64,000 nucleotides of DNA, taken from assembly GCA_963747405.1 (NCBI GenBank), contig CAVVFG010000006.1, positions 161,328-225,327 on the forward strand, in the 5' to 3' direction. Positions 1 to 8,281 of this stretch are shown here, in pieces. The DNA comes from Fodinibacter sp963747405. Lineage in GTDB: Bacteria > Actinomycetota > Actinomycetes > Actinomycetales > Dermatophilaceae. Numbering within the stretch: position 1 is the stretch's first letter; every line of letters starts with the position of its first letter. The notes beneath the pieces are model-generated. The model searched no databases. It worked only from the letters and a program-made list of their open reading frames with translations, and was not told where the DNA came from. The translations under genes were made by a program, and so were the position numbers.

Positions 1-124
1 TCGCCCAGCCCGTTCCACCGAGGTGCACCTGATCCGGGGCAGAGCAGGCATTCGTCATCGCGGCTTCGACGAGAAGTCAGCAGCATGCCTACCACGCCTC
101 GCACGTTCCTCACGGTCGGAGACT
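1..124. other. Left edge, no recognisable gene
   Basis: The first 124 bases contain open frames on both strands, but none reads like a protein I recognise and no start with a ribosome binding site stands out. The stretch could be the 5' part of the decayed gene that follows. Confidence 0.4.
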
Positions 125-520
125 TGCCTCGGCGTCAACGACTTCAGGAACATCGACTACGACGTCGGCGCCGCCCAGATCCTGAGGTCCGGACCCGCCG
201 AGCTCTACCGCCAGACTGTGCGGAACTCCACCCAGACCGACCGGTCCCCACGATCGAGGGCTCGGAGTCCGTCGAACAGACCTCGAGCTGGTCGGGTTCG
301 CTCGGCATCACCGTCGGTGTCTCCACCTCCTTCGCGTGTGGCGCGCCCTTGGTCGCCGAGGGAAAGTCGACGTCTCCATCGAGGCCAACAACACCTACCC
401 CCTGCGCGGATCGGAGACCAAGAGCAAGACCCGGTCCTGGTCGGCGCCGGTGAACGTTCCAGCGGGCTCCATTGGCGTCGGTCATCGTGTCGACGACCGG
501 GTCGACGATCGCCCTGCCTC
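125..520 (+). pseudogene. Aerolysin-like (ETX/MTX2 family) protein, multiply frameshifted remnant
   Basis: Three successive forward frames together read like one ETX/MTX2 (aerolysin-type beta pore-forming) domain. Frame 2 at about 125-240 gives NIDYDVGAAQILRSGPAEL and RNSTQTD. Frame 1 at about 241-363 gives SVEQTSSWSGSLGITVGVST and APLVAEGK. Frame 3 at about 364-470 gives VDVSIEANNTYPLRG and VNVPAGS. A return to frame 1 near 470 gives ASVIVSTT. At least three frame changes are needed (near 240, 364 and 470), so no intact protein can be made. The order of segments (conserved first strand, amphipathic Ser/Thr-rich insertion region, VPAGS turn) is typical of the family. Start and end are approximate. 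Decay in place is inferred; sequencing error at three sites is less likely. Confidence 0.6.
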
Positions 521-701
521 GGAACCATCGAGACGAGTTCATTCTCCCCGTCGAGGTGAAACAGCCCGTCGCCACTCGTGACGGCGTCTGGGTGTCCCGG
601 ACGCCGGGCTCGGTCACGATTCCGGCAGGGTGGACCGCGGGGCTGGCTGGCCTTTGGCGCGGGGCTCCTGCCGGGACGGCTTGGCTTGGCGCCACTGCCA
701 C

Positions 702-707
702 TAGTCT
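702..707 (+). promoter_or_regulatory. -10 element TAGTCT of a leaderless promoter
   Basis: TAGTCT ends 7 nt before the GTG at 715, the same spacing seen before several other genes in this window. No Shine-Dalgarno sequence fits the GTG, which supports a leaderless transcript. Confidence 0.45.
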
Positions 708-714
708 CGACGGC

Positions 715-1155
715 GTGAGGATCGAGCTGGGCTACGACAGGGCAGGCAGCCGTCTGAACCGCATCGGCGACTTCCGGATCTCGTACGACAAGGCAGGCAC
801 CCGCCCCAAGACTCTTGGACGCCTCGACCTCGACTACGACATGGCAGGGAACCGTCTGCGCCGTGTCGGCACGGACCAGATCGAGTACGACAAGCTCGGC
901 AGCCGACCAGCGCGCGTCGGAGACGTTGAGCTCGTCTACGACCATCTCGGGAGCCGGCTCGTCCGCATCGGGACCGCGCACATCGACTACGACATGGCTG
1001 GCAACCGGGTGCGGCGAATCGGCGGGCTCACCGTCGACTACGACAAGTGGGGCTCCCGTCCCCGATACCTGCAGCTGGAGGGCGGGGAACCTCTCGACGA
1101 GCAGAGCTGCGTGCTCACATTCCTGGTCTTGGTCGCGTTCGCCGGCTCATCCTGA
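715..1155 (+). CDS. Small protein of seven tandem 17-residue YD..G.R repeats
   Basis: I do not recognise the family. The 146-residue product consists of a 6-residue lead-in, seven repeats of exactly 17 residues (bases 733-1089, 51 bp each) with consensus YDxxGxRxxRIGxxxIx, and a 28-residue tail ending in a hydrophobic stretch (CVLTFLVLVAFAGSS). Unit starts are YDRAGSR, YDKAGTR, YDMAGNR, YDKLGSR, YDHLGSR, YDMAGNR and YDKWGSR. It recalls the YD repeats of RHS proteins but is shorter and strictly periodic, so a beta-solenoid or beta-sheet stack is plausible. The GTG start is chosen because TAGTCT lies 7 nt upstream; the frame stays open to 472, so a longer form is possible. It lies just downstream of the decayed aerolysin-like gene. 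Function unknown. Confidence 0.65.
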   Translation: MRIELGYDRAGSRLNRIGDFRISYDKAGTRPKTLGRLDLDYDMAGNRLRRVGTDQIEYDKLGSRPARVGDVELVYDHLGSRLVRIGTAHIDYDMAGNRVRRIGGLTVDYDKWGSRPRYLQLEGGEPLDEQSCVLTFLVLVAFAGSS

Positions 1156-1238
1156 GGCGCGGCCGACGCCGACCGTGGCCACTGGTCACGACCAGGTCCA
1201 GCTCACCGACATCAACCGGGCTATCGCCCCGTCGACGC

Positions 1239-1739
1239 CTAGGTTCCTCGGCCAGAGGGGATCCCGCCCGTTCTCGGGTCCATCGGGGTCGATGTCGATC
1301 GGCGCCCGTGCGTTCGGTGGATCCAGGCCCAGGAGACCAGCACTTCGAGTACGCCGATCACGGCGATGACCGGCTGCAGGAAGAAGTACCGCTGAAGCAC
1401 GGCCAGCTGCACGAGGATCCAGAGCACGAGGGCGCTACCCACCACCACGCCCACCAGGCCGGCCCGAGGGTCGTGGCGCGTGACCAGCCACACGGTCAGC
1501 AGCTGCGGCACGGCGACGGTGACCAACAGGGCCACCCCTGGCCACGTCCACGTGTCGACCGGCAGCTGGTCGAGCCACGCGGACGGCATGCCCATCCCGT
1601 CGACCATCAACCCGATGCCGCCGTAGACCGCACCGACGCCCACGAACAGGAGCAACCCGAGGAGCACCGCCCCCTCCCAGCCCTTGTTCTGGGAAACCTC
1701 CCAGCGACCGACCGACCTCGTGCCGGCAGACGTTCCCAT
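1239..1739 (-). CDS. Four-helix integral membrane protein, unknown function
   Basis: The 166-residue product has about four hydrophobic segments: GAVLLGLLLFVGVGAVYGG near residues 20-40, GVALLVTVAVPQLLTVWL near 65-85, LVGVVVGSALVLWILVQLAV near 92-112, and QPVIAVIGVLEVLVSWAW near 118-136. A short polar N-terminus and a basic, Ser/Thr/Pro-rich C-terminal tail flank them. The ATG at 1739 is preceded by an excellent AAGGAGGT seven bases upstream, so the longer frame extending to 2069 is not used. No motif suggests a reaction. It stands alone with convergent or empty flanks. Confidence 0.6.
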   Translation of the reverse strand: MGTSAGTRSVGRWEVSQNKGWEGAVLLGLLLFVGVGAVYGGIGLMVDGMGMPSAWLDQLPVDTWTWPGVALLVTVAVPQLLTVWLVTRHDPRAGLVGVVVGSALVLWILVQLAVLQRYFFLQPVIAVIGVLEVLVSWAWIHRTHGRRSTSTPMDPRTGGIPSGRGT

Positions 1740-2415
1740 CCGGCGCACCTCCTTCATCCCGCGCCCAGCGAACATGCTGCTCCTTGCTGGCCGCCACGAA
1801 GGGCATCTGTCGCCGCCCTCACACGCCCGGTCGAGAGCCGTGAGAAGCCGGTCGCCTCGCCTGCACCCGCTCAGGCGGCTCCGCGCCATCGAGGGGTCGA
1901 GACATGCGCGGGATCCGCGTTCCTCGCAGGCATGTTGTGACCGGTCGACAGCGTGCGCAACCCAGCGGCATGCAGGGGGACCGCACCGGACCACGACGTG
2001 GCCCGCTCCGGGTGCTGTGCAGAAGCGCCCACGGCCGCCCATGACGTGGTCGCACACATGCCCAGACATCGGCGCCGGCAGGTATGCCGCACGGTACGCT
2101 CACCGCCCGCCCGGCTCGTCGGAGCGAGACCTCGCCGATATCACCATCGACGCCGACGACACCAGCCGGGCACGCGAGAGCTAGCGGCCAACGCCATGGC
2201 TGGGCCGCGGGCCCCGCGAGCCGGTCCCGACGCCCGGGCGACACACGGTCCGCGCACGGAGAGGTCGCCCTGTCCGGGCGACGCCGGCGTGGAGACGCAT
2301 GCTGCCAGTCAGCTCTCCACGCAGGGGCGTGCCCCCAGGGTGTCAACGAGAGACGAGGGCGCCGGTGAGGAGCTCACCCACTGCCGCCGCGACCGCCTCC
2401 GGTAGCCCTGGCCGT
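1740..2415. other. 676-bp intergenic stretch, no supported gene
   Basis: Several overlapping open frames exist on both strands, but they read as Arg/Pro/Ala-rich, low-complexity translations typical of non-coding high-GC DNA, and none has a convincing start. I see no RNA gene. It may be a decayed region like the bases before 700. Confidence 0.4.
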
Positions 2416-2976
2416 TCACCAGTGGTGCGCGACGTCGATCACGAGTCGGCTGCGGTTTGCCGCCGGGTCGTACAGCGTGAACACGCGGTGCGGGAGGCGG
2501 GCTCGCACGCCGAGCGCGATCGTGGTGTGGCCCTCGAAGGAGTGGCCCCACTTCACCTCGCGGAAGGTGCCGAACCCGGCGACCGACGGCATCACCGGCG
2601 CGCTCGTTGCTCCCTTGTAGGCGACCACCTCGAGTCGCGCGCCTCCGGCCACCGGAACGGGGAAGCCGGACCCTTGGGAGCGGACGGTGGTCACGTAGCG
2701 CACGGCGAAGCCCGGGGCACGTCCGCTCATGTCGAGGACGAGCCGGTCGAAGCACGCGTGCCGACCAGCGCGGACGCCGTCGAGGCGACCACTCGTCAGG
2801 GGTGCGGAGGTCTTGGCGAGCGATCCCCACGTGATGCCGCAGTACGGTGCGGCGTTGGCGGTCCCGGCGCCGGAGGCTGCCGGGGCGGCAATCAGTGCTG
2901 CTCCGGCGGCGAGGGCGGCGATGGCGCGCGCACCCCTGCGGGTGCGGCTCGCGCTGGTGGTCGCAACGATGGTCAT
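2416..2976 (-). CDS. Secreted AMIN-like domain protein
   Basis: A 186-residue exported protein. The first 40 or so residues form a signal peptide: Arg-rich start, AIAALAAGAALIAAPAASG core, cleavage around TANAA/PY. The mature part matches the actinobacterial AMIN-like domain: CGITWGSL near the new N-terminus, VRAGRHACFDRLVLDM, a GFAVRYV strand, GFGTFREVKWGHSFEGHTT, and the terminal RLVIDVAHHW. AMIN domains target periplasmic or wall proteins to peptidoglycan; this small stand-alone form has no known enzyme activity. The ATG at 2976 is preceded by GAAGGGA. No operon partner is adjacent. Confidence 0.75.
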   Translation of the reverse strand: MTIVATTSASRTRRGARAIAALAAGAALIAAPAASGAGTANAAPYCGITWGSLAKTSAPLTSGRLDGVRAGRHACFDRLVLDMSGRAPGFAVRYVTTVRSQGSGFPVPVAGGARLEVVAYKGATSAPVMPSVAGFGTFREVKWGHSFEGHTTIALGVRARLPHRVFTLYDPAANRSRLVIDVAHHW

Positions 2977-3436
2977 GACGGTTCCCTTCTCGAGACGGAC
3001 ACTGACTAGGACGTCTGAGCTGGGCCGGTGGTTGACGGACTGCTTCAAGTTCGTCAGTCCCGATCCTGAGCCGCGAGACCGGTCTGGTCCTCGTTCACCG
3101 TGCTGGTCACGCATTGACGGGTGGATCACCGCCCCCGGGTCGATGGGCTGCAACGAGTACAACCCAGCGTGACACGCGAGGTGCGAGTACGTCACGCATG
3201 GTGCCCTCCGATCCAGCTGGGCAGGTCGCCCACCTGTGGCCCGCACAGGAGGCCGTAGGCCGGCTGGTGGTACATCGAGCTCGCGCGCCCGCGTGGTTGA
3301 CCCGTCGAGGGCTTCGCAGCCGGCGGTGCCCCGAACCACGTGGTCAGCACGCGGCGCAGTGACGCCCCCGGTACCGGGTGCGCGCCCTTCCTCGGGGTGT
3401 TGCCCGATGAGGAGCGATGGAGCGCCGATCTCCCCG
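2977..3436. other. 460-bp intergenic stretch, nothing identified
   Basis: No open frame here has coding character that I can defend, and I see no RNA gene. A minus-strand frame ending near 3192 (terminal residues PSWIGGHHA) could be a fossil C-terminus, but I cannot assign it to a family. The part nearest 2976 presumably holds the promoter of the AMIN-like gene. Confidence 0.4.
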
Positions 3437-4426
3437 TCAGCCGAACGTGGAGCGCAGGGTGTCCAGAGCCGTCCGCCGAGGAGTCCACCCGAGCAGGGCT
3501 CGAGCCTTGGTCGTGTCCATGATGACCGGGTGACTGATGGCCTCGACCCACTGCGCTCGAGAGGGCAGGTACGGCACCCGGGCAGCAGCGCCTGCCAGCC
3601 AGGCGACCGGAGCACCGGGCACCGACCAGGCCCGCAGGCCGAGTTCGCGAGCGAGGTCGACGAAGGTGATCACGTCGTCAGCGGCGATGTTGTAGGCCCC
3701 CGGTGGCCCGGCGCCGACGACACACAGACGCAGCGCCTCGGCCACGTCGTCGTGGTGGATGACCTGGAGGGGCACGTCCGGCACGAGCGCGGGGAAACCG
3801 CGCAGCAGTCGCAACCCCGCCTCCCCCGCGCGGACCAGGGGTGAGAGCAGGTGCGGGATGCTGACCTTGGCTCCTACTGCCTCGGGACCGAGCACAATCG
3901 GGGGCCGTAGCACGTAGAGCGCAACCTGGGGGTGCGCGGCTGCCTCAGCGAGCAGCAGGTGCTCGAGCTCGGCCTTCTCCTGTGCGTAGAAGAGACGGTC
4001 CGCCGATCTGGTGGGCCAGTCCTCGCGGATGCCGATCGGGTTGTCGGCATGGAAGCCGTAGGCGGCCACGGACGACGCGTAGACGAACCGCCCGGCACCG
4101 GACTCGGCGGCCGCGCGGAAGGCGTTGAGGGTGCCCTCGACGTTGATCGCCCGGGTGGTCTCCTTGCCGCCGCTGACGATCAGGAAGGCGAGGTGCACGA
4201 CCACGTCGGCCCCGTCGAACGCGGCCCGTAGTGCGTCGGCATCGCGGACGTCACCGCGGCGGTACTCCATCTTCGCCCAGCCATGCCGCACCGGGTCGAA
4301 CGGCCGCCGGGCGATGCCGATGACGCGCGAGACCCGGTCATCGGCCTCGAGCAGCGGCATCAGCGCCAGCCCGAACGTGCCGGTGGGCCCAGTCACCGCG
4401 ACCGTCAGTCCACCCGCGTCCCCCAT
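3437..4426 (-). CDS. NAD-dependent epimerase/dehydratase family protein
   Basis: A 329-residue extended-SDR protein. The Rossmann nucleotide motif TGPTGTFG is at about residues 13-20, DVVVHLAF follows at about 75, and the catalytic pair appears as YAQEK after a SSVAAYG strand. The C-terminal part (DVPLQVIHHDDVAEALRLCV, then AGPPGAYNIA) is the usual substrate-binding region of sugar-nucleotide-type epimerases. Substrate cannot be deduced. The ATG at 4426 gives the usual short N-terminus before the first beta strand. It lies 71 bp downstream of the TetR/hemerythrin/SRPBCC operon on the same strand and may be read through from it. Confidence 0.8.
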   Translation of the reverse strand: MGDAGGLTVAVTGPTGTFGLALMPLLEADDRVSRVIGIARRPFDPVRHGWAKMEYRRGDVRDADALRAAFDGADVVVHLAFLIVSGGKETTRAINVEGTLNAFRAAAESGAGRFVYASSVAAYGFHADNPIGIREDWPTRSADRLFYAQEKAELEHLLLAEAAAHPQVALYVLRPPIVLGPEAVGAKVSIPHLLSPLVRAGEAGLRLLRGFPALVPDVPLQVIHHDDVAEALRLCVVGAGPPGAYNIAADDVITFVDLARELGLRAWSVPGAPVAWLAGAAARVPYLPSRAQWVEAISHPVIMDTTKARALLGWTPRRTALDTLRSTFG

Positions 4427-4497
4427 GATGCGCCACCCTAGCCGCAGCCGCCGGGCACGAGCGGCCCGACGCACGGACCAGGCTCCGCCGCTGCGGG

Positions 4498-4977
4498 CTA
4501 CGGCGTCACGGCCAGTGCTGCCGCTACCGAGGCGAGCCGTTCCAGGTCCCCTCGTAGCGCGCTGGATCGGTCCACGTGCTGGGGAAGGAGCTTCGAGATC
4601 ACCCACTCGGTCGCTCTCGGCAGGCTGATGATCTCGTAGGACTGGGTGATGCGGCAGCCGCTGTCGGTCGGCTCGAGGGTGAAGGTCCACTCGGTGGCGT
4701 CTCGCATGACTCCCCCGTCGGTGCGGTAGCTGAAGCGCCGCTCGGTGTCGAGGACGCGGATCGTGCAGGGTCGGCTCCACCGGGCGAAGCGGGCCTTGTT
4801 CGTGCCACGGAAGCGGGCGCCGACGACGGCCCCGTCGGCGCCGTCGAGCCACTGCGCGGTATGGCACTCGTGCGACCACTCGCCGACATGGGGAACGTCG
4901 GTCAGCACGCTCCAGACCTGGGCGGGGGTTGCGCCGACGTCGGCCTGCACGGTTCCGCTGCGCCGCACCCTGCTCAT
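4498..4977 (-). CDS. SRPBCC (START-like) family protein
   Basis: 159 residues with the SRPBCC pattern: V.ATPAQVWSVLTDVPHVGEWS at the start, GARFRGTNKARFARWSRPCT in the middle, WTFTLEPTDSGCRITQSYE and a C-terminal helix. Members bind hydrophobic ligands in a deep cavity; polyketide cyclases and lipid-binding proteins share the fold. The start codon overlaps the stop of the hemerythrin gene by 4 bp (ATGA, 4974-4977), so the two are translationally coupled. The ligand is unknown. Confidence 0.8.
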   Translation of the reverse strand: MSRVRRSGTVQADVGATPAQVWSVLTDVPHVGEWSHECHTAQWLDGADGAVVGARFRGTNKARFARWSRPCTIRVLDTERRFSYRTDGGVMRDATEWTFTLEPTDSGCRITQSYEIISLPRATEWVISKLLPQHVDRSSALRGDLERLASVAAALAVTP

Positions 4978-5702
4978 TCCGAGACCTCCGCCATGTCCTT
5001 GGTCAGGGCACCGACAGCCGCTGCCCGGGTGCCGCCCCAGAGGCGGTCGGTCTTGCGGCGGTAGCGCGGTCCGAAGAAGGTGGTGATGACGAACAGCGCG
5101 GGGCGTGGCACGGCCTGGCTCATCAGCGTGCGGCTGACCGGGTCCTGCCCGTCGAGGGTCCACAGCCCGGCGTCGGCGAGCTCGCCGAAGGACAGGACCT
5201 TGATGTTGTGCTCCTGGTCCCAGGTGTGCCAGTCCGCCGCGGTGATGCTGGACGCCACCAGTGGCATCGCCTCCTCCTCCTCGCGCCGCAGGTGCGGGTT
5301 GAGGACCGCCTGCAGCTCCTCGATGGCGGTGAGGAGCTCGGAGGGTGCGGTGGCCGACGGCGTGCGCAATGCACCCGCCGCCCCGGCGACCCGCTCCATC
5401 GCCGGATGGATACGGTGATGGTCGGCGTCCATGTCCTCGAGCAGCTCCCGGGCCGCGGGGTTCTTGCGCAGCACCAGCGGGTGGAGCCCCTCGTCCTCGC
5501 TGGTGTGGTGGCGGTCGAGGAACGCCATCATCCACGCCAGGTGGTCGGCAAGTGCCTGGCGCCGCTCCTCGGCGAGCGGCCGCTCGCCACTGAGCACGAG
5601 GCGTGCCCTGGCGAGGTCCCGTCGCAGCGCGGAGTGGACGATGCCCATGGTCCGGGTGTCCGGCGCGGTGTCGGTGCTGTCGGTCTCGTCGTCGTTACGC
5701 AT
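4974..5702 (-). CDS. Hemerythrin-like domain protein
   Basis: 242 residues with His/Glu metal-ligand motifs in the hemerythrin four-helix pattern: HSALRRDL, FLDRHHTSEDEGLHP, DADHHRIHPAME and LNPHLRREEEEAMPL, followed by a C-terminal extension (FVITTFFGPRYRRKTDRLWGG). Such proteins carry a di-iron site that binds oxygen, NO or peroxide. The start at 5702 sits inside the end of the TetR gene (8-bp overlap), and the TetR tail supplies its AAGGAG. The operon order TetR, hemerythrin, SRPBCC suggests one stress- or ligand-controlled unit; that is inference. Confidence 0.82.
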   Translation of the reverse strand: MRNDDETDSTDTAPDTRTMGIVHSALRRDLARARLVLSGERPLAEERRQALADHLAWMMAFLDRHHTSEDEGLHPLVLRKNPAARELLEDMDADHHRIHPAMERVAGAAGALRTPSATAPSELLTAIEELQAVLNPHLRREEEEAMPLVASSITAADWHTWDQEHNIKVLSFGELADAGLWTLDGQDPVSRTLMSQAVPRPALFVITTFFGPRYRRKTDRLWGGTRAAAVGALTKDMAEVSE

Positions 5703-6378
5703 TGCTCTCCTTCTGATACGGCTGCTCGGGGTCGAGCAGCCGGGTTGCTGTACGGGCCAGCCACTGCTCGTACTGCGCGTCGCTCCAGCCCGCGTGGCGC
5801 ACGAGCAGCTGGTATCCCTGGTCGTTCATCACCAGCCACAGACCCTCGGCGTGCTGACGCTCCACGGCGTGGCCGGCAATGAGCGCCACCGCGGCGACGA
5901 AGGTCTGTCGCTGGTGCTCCATCTCGATGGTCAACGCCTCGGACAGGGTCGGGTCGGTGTCGGCGGCCGTGCGCCACACCCGCATCAGGTCCACCGTGCG
6001 CCGGTGGACCTCGACTGCCAGCTGCGCGCTGGCCGCGGCACGCTGCGGAAGGTCACCCTCGGCCAGCGCCGCGAACCGCTCGCGCTCCATGATCACCACC
6101 GGCTCGTCGTCACCGGCCGCCGCCACGTCGACGACCGCCTTGAACAGATCTGCCTTCGACCCGAACGTGTCGTAGATCGTCTTCACCGAGATGCCGGCGT
6201 CCTCGGCGATGTCCCGCACCCGCATCGCGGCCCATCCGCGCTCGACGAACATCCGGTGCGCCACGGCGAGAACAGCCGCCCGCGTCCGCCCCGCCTGACG
6301 GCTCCGCAGCTCACTGACGTAGCGCCGGGGAGGGAGTTCGGACTCCTCCCGAGCCGCGTTCCCCGCGCTCGTCGCCAT
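5695..6378 (-). CDS. TetR/AcrR family transcriptional regulator
   Basis: 227 residues from the ATG at 6378. The N-terminal HTH reads AVLAVAHRMFVERGWAAMR then IAEDAGISVKTIYDTFGSKADL, the classic TetR helix-turn-helix and YDTFGSK signature. The C-terminal half is a divergent ligand domain. An upstream in-frame ATG at 6414 is possible, but the AT-rich block at about 6400-6418 (GTTTTATCCAAATAT on the minus strand) looks like promoter DNA, so 6378 is preferred. First gene of the operon with the hemerythrin and SRPBCC genes, hence probably autoregulated. Confidence 0.82.
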   Translation of the reverse strand: MATSAGNAAREESELPPRRYVSELRSRQAGRTRAAVLAVAHRMFVERGWAAMRVRDIAEDAGISVKTIYDTFGSKADLFKAVVDVAAAGDDEPVVIMERERFAALAEGDLPQRAAASAQLAVEVHRRTVDLMRVWRTAADTDPTLSEALTIEMEHQRQTFVAAVALIAGHAVERQHAEGLWLVMNDQGYQLLVRHAGWSDAQYEQWLARTATRLLDPEQPYQKESNA

Positions 6379-6512
6379 GACCACGAGGACCGCACCGATA
6401 TTTGGATAAAACAAGGTTCTACTGAAAACACCGGCCTCGGTGGGCGGGGGAGGCAGGCCACAGCGCGAAGCCGGCGTCGCAGCGCGACATCATCCACCAG
6501 CTCGGGCCGCGC

Positions 6513-7130
6513 TCAGAGCCAGCCGTTGCCGTCCGCGATGAGCACCGCCTCGGCGCGGTTGCCGGCGCCCGTCTTGCCGATGGCGCTCGACAGGTGGTTC
6601 CGCACGGTCCCCTCCGACAGGAACAGCCGCCGCGCGATCGCTGCCACCGACGAGCCGTCACGCGCCGCCAGCAGCACGTCGGTCTCGCGGGGCGTCAGGG
6701 GCGACTCCCCTGCCACGAGGCTGTCGGTCGCCAGGGACGGGTCGACCACCCGCAGCCCGGCATGCACGCGGCGTACGGCATCCGCCAGCTGCGCTGCGGG
6801 AGTGTCCTTCACGACGAACCCGCTCGCCCCCGACTTCATCGCCCGGTGCAGGAAACCGGGCCGGCCGAACGTCGTCACGATCAGCACCCGGGTGTCGGGG
6901 TACGCCGACCGCACCGCAGCCGACGCTGTGATCCCGTCCATCCCCGGCATCTCGACGTCGAGCAGCGCGACGTCCGGTCGGAACTCAGCCACCGCCGGCA
7001 GCACCTCCAACCCCGATCCCACCTCGGCCACGACGTCGAGATCGGGCTCCAGGCCCAACAGCGCCGACAGCGCCCCCCGCACCAGCGCCTGGTCGTCGGC
7101 GAGCAGCAGCCGGATGGTGGTCACGCTCAT
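6513..7130 (-). CDS. NarL/LuxR-type response regulator of ABC operon 1
   Basis: 205 residues. The receiver domain (residues 1-120) has the acidic pair DD at 12-13, phospho-acceptor Asp58 in ALLDVEMPGMDG, and VKDTPA for the conserved Lys. The output is a LuxR HTH: LTPRETDVLLAARDG, then AIARRLFLSEGTVRNHLSS. Its start overlaps the stop of the kinase gene by 4 bp (ATGA, 7127-7130). It is the last gene of the ATPase-permease-kinase-regulator operon. A likely target is the inverted repeat at 10111-10133 before the operon's first gene. Confidence 0.88.
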   Translation of the reverse strand: MSVTTIRLLLADDQALVRGALSALLGLEPDLDVVAEVGSGLEVLPAVAEFRPDVALLDVEMPGMDGITASAAVRSAYPDTRVLIVTTFGRPGFLHRAMKSGASGFVVKDTPAAQLADAVRRVHAGLRVVDPSLATDSLVAGESPLTPRETDVLLAARDGSSVAAIARRLFLSEGTVRNHLSSAIGKTGAGNRAEAVLIADGNGWL

Positions 7131-8272
7131 CCGACGGCCACCCGCAGGGTGTGCCCGCGAGGCTCCTCCACGCGCGTCGTGACGGTTCCCCCGACGGCGG
7201 CAGCCCTCTCGCGCAACCCGACCAGGCCACTTCCCGAGCGACCGCGGCCCTGCCCCGCCCCGGGCCCGACGACCGCCCGACCGCCGGGTCCGTCGTCGAC
7301 GACCTCTGCGGCATCCCGCTCCAAGCGCACCGTGCAGCGTGAGGCGCCGCTGTGCCGGATCACGTTGGTGACGCCCTCGCGCACCGTCCACGCGAACAGC
7401 TCGCGCAGGTGTGAGGGTACGTCGTCCGTGGAGTTGGGCAGCTCGGCCTCGATCTCGGCCGCAGCCAAAGCGGTTCGCGCGCGGGCGAGCTCACCCGGCA
7501 GCGTCAGCTCGCGGTACCCCTCGACAGCACGGCGCACGTCGGCCAGGGCGTCGCGAGAGAGCCGCTCGAGGTCGGCCAGCTCGCCGCGTGCCCGCTCCAC
7601 ATCCACGTCGAGCAACCGGTTCGCGAGCTCTGCCTTCACGGTGATCACCGTGAGCGAGTGCCCCAGGATGTCGTGCAGGTCGCGCGCGAACCGGGTGCGC
7701 TCGTTCTCGACGGCGAGCTCGGCGTTCTTCTGGTGCGCGCGCACGAGGTCGATGTTGCGCGCCATCATCTGCCGGATGCCGAACACCGCCAGCGCCGCCG
7801 CGAACACCGAGAACACCAGCCCCACCGGGCTGTGCCACTCCCGGTTCAGCCGGTGCAGCAGCAGCACCAGCCCGGCCAGCCCGAGCACGACCGGGCCCGC
7901 CACCCGGAGCGGGAAGGACATCACCGCCGCCACCGCGCAGTAGACGAGCGCGGCGGTGCCCGCCTCGCCGAGGGTGGTGATCATGACCCCGGCCAGTACC
8001 AGCAGGACGAGGACGTACGACAGCGAGCGGGCCAACGTGGGGGGAGCCGCGAAGTCGTTGCGGTCGCGGCGCAGCCGCCACCAGATGAGCATGTAGTAGC
8101 AGCCGAAGACGAGCGTGGTCACCCCGCCGACGACCCCGGCGAGGGTGTCGCGGGCCTGCCAGGCCTCGAGGAGCGGGTCGGCCAGGAAGAACAGCCAGAT
8201 GGCGGCGAACCCGACTCCCCAGCGCCGGGCCACCGGCGTCGGGGGGATCGAGGTGCTGCTCACCGCAATCAC
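7127..8272 (-). CDS. DesK-like sensor histidine kinase of ABC operon 1
   Basis: 381 residues. Five or so membrane helices fill residues 20-170. The HisKA_3 dimerisation helix carries the phospho-acceptor His200 in FARDLHDILGHSLT. The ATPase domain has the N box REGVTNVIRHS and VVDDGPGG, and ends GTVTTRVEEPRGHTLRVAV. The membrane-embedded, loop-poor sensor resembles DesK-type kinases that read the membrane or a transporter partner. The GTG at 8272 starts 9 nt after the permease stop; GTG at 8263 is an alternative. It is coupled to the response regulator. Confidence 0.85.
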   Translation of the reverse strand: MIAVSSTSIPPTPVARRWGVGFAAIWLFFLADPLLEAWQARDTLAGVVGGVTTLVFGCYYMLIWWRLRRDRNDFAAPPTLARSLSYVLVLLVLAGVMITTLGEAGTAALVYCAVAAVMSFPLRVAGPVVLGLAGLVLLLHRLNREWHSPVGLVFSVFAAALAVFGIRQMMARNIDLVRAHQKNAELAVENERTRFARDLHDILGHSLTVITVKAELANRLLDVDVERARGELADLERLSRDALADVRRAVEGYRELTLPGELARARTALAAAEIEAELPNSTDDVPSHLRELFAWTVREGVTNVIRHSGASRCTVRLERDAAEVVDDGPGGRAVVGPGAGQGRGRSGSGLVGLRERAAAVGGTVTTRVEEPRGHTLRVAVG

Positions 8273-8281
8273 GCTAGCCCG

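Noticed and set aside
472..714. N-terminal extension of the 17-residue-repeat protein back to 472
   Set aside because: The bases overlap the end of the aerolysin-like fossil, and the -10 at 702-707 with GTG at 715 explains the start better; the extension cannot be fully excluded.
1819..2346. Open frames on both strands between the membrane protein and the AMIN-like gene
   Set aside because: Arg/Pro/Ala/His-rich translations, no ribosome binding site and no recognisable domain.
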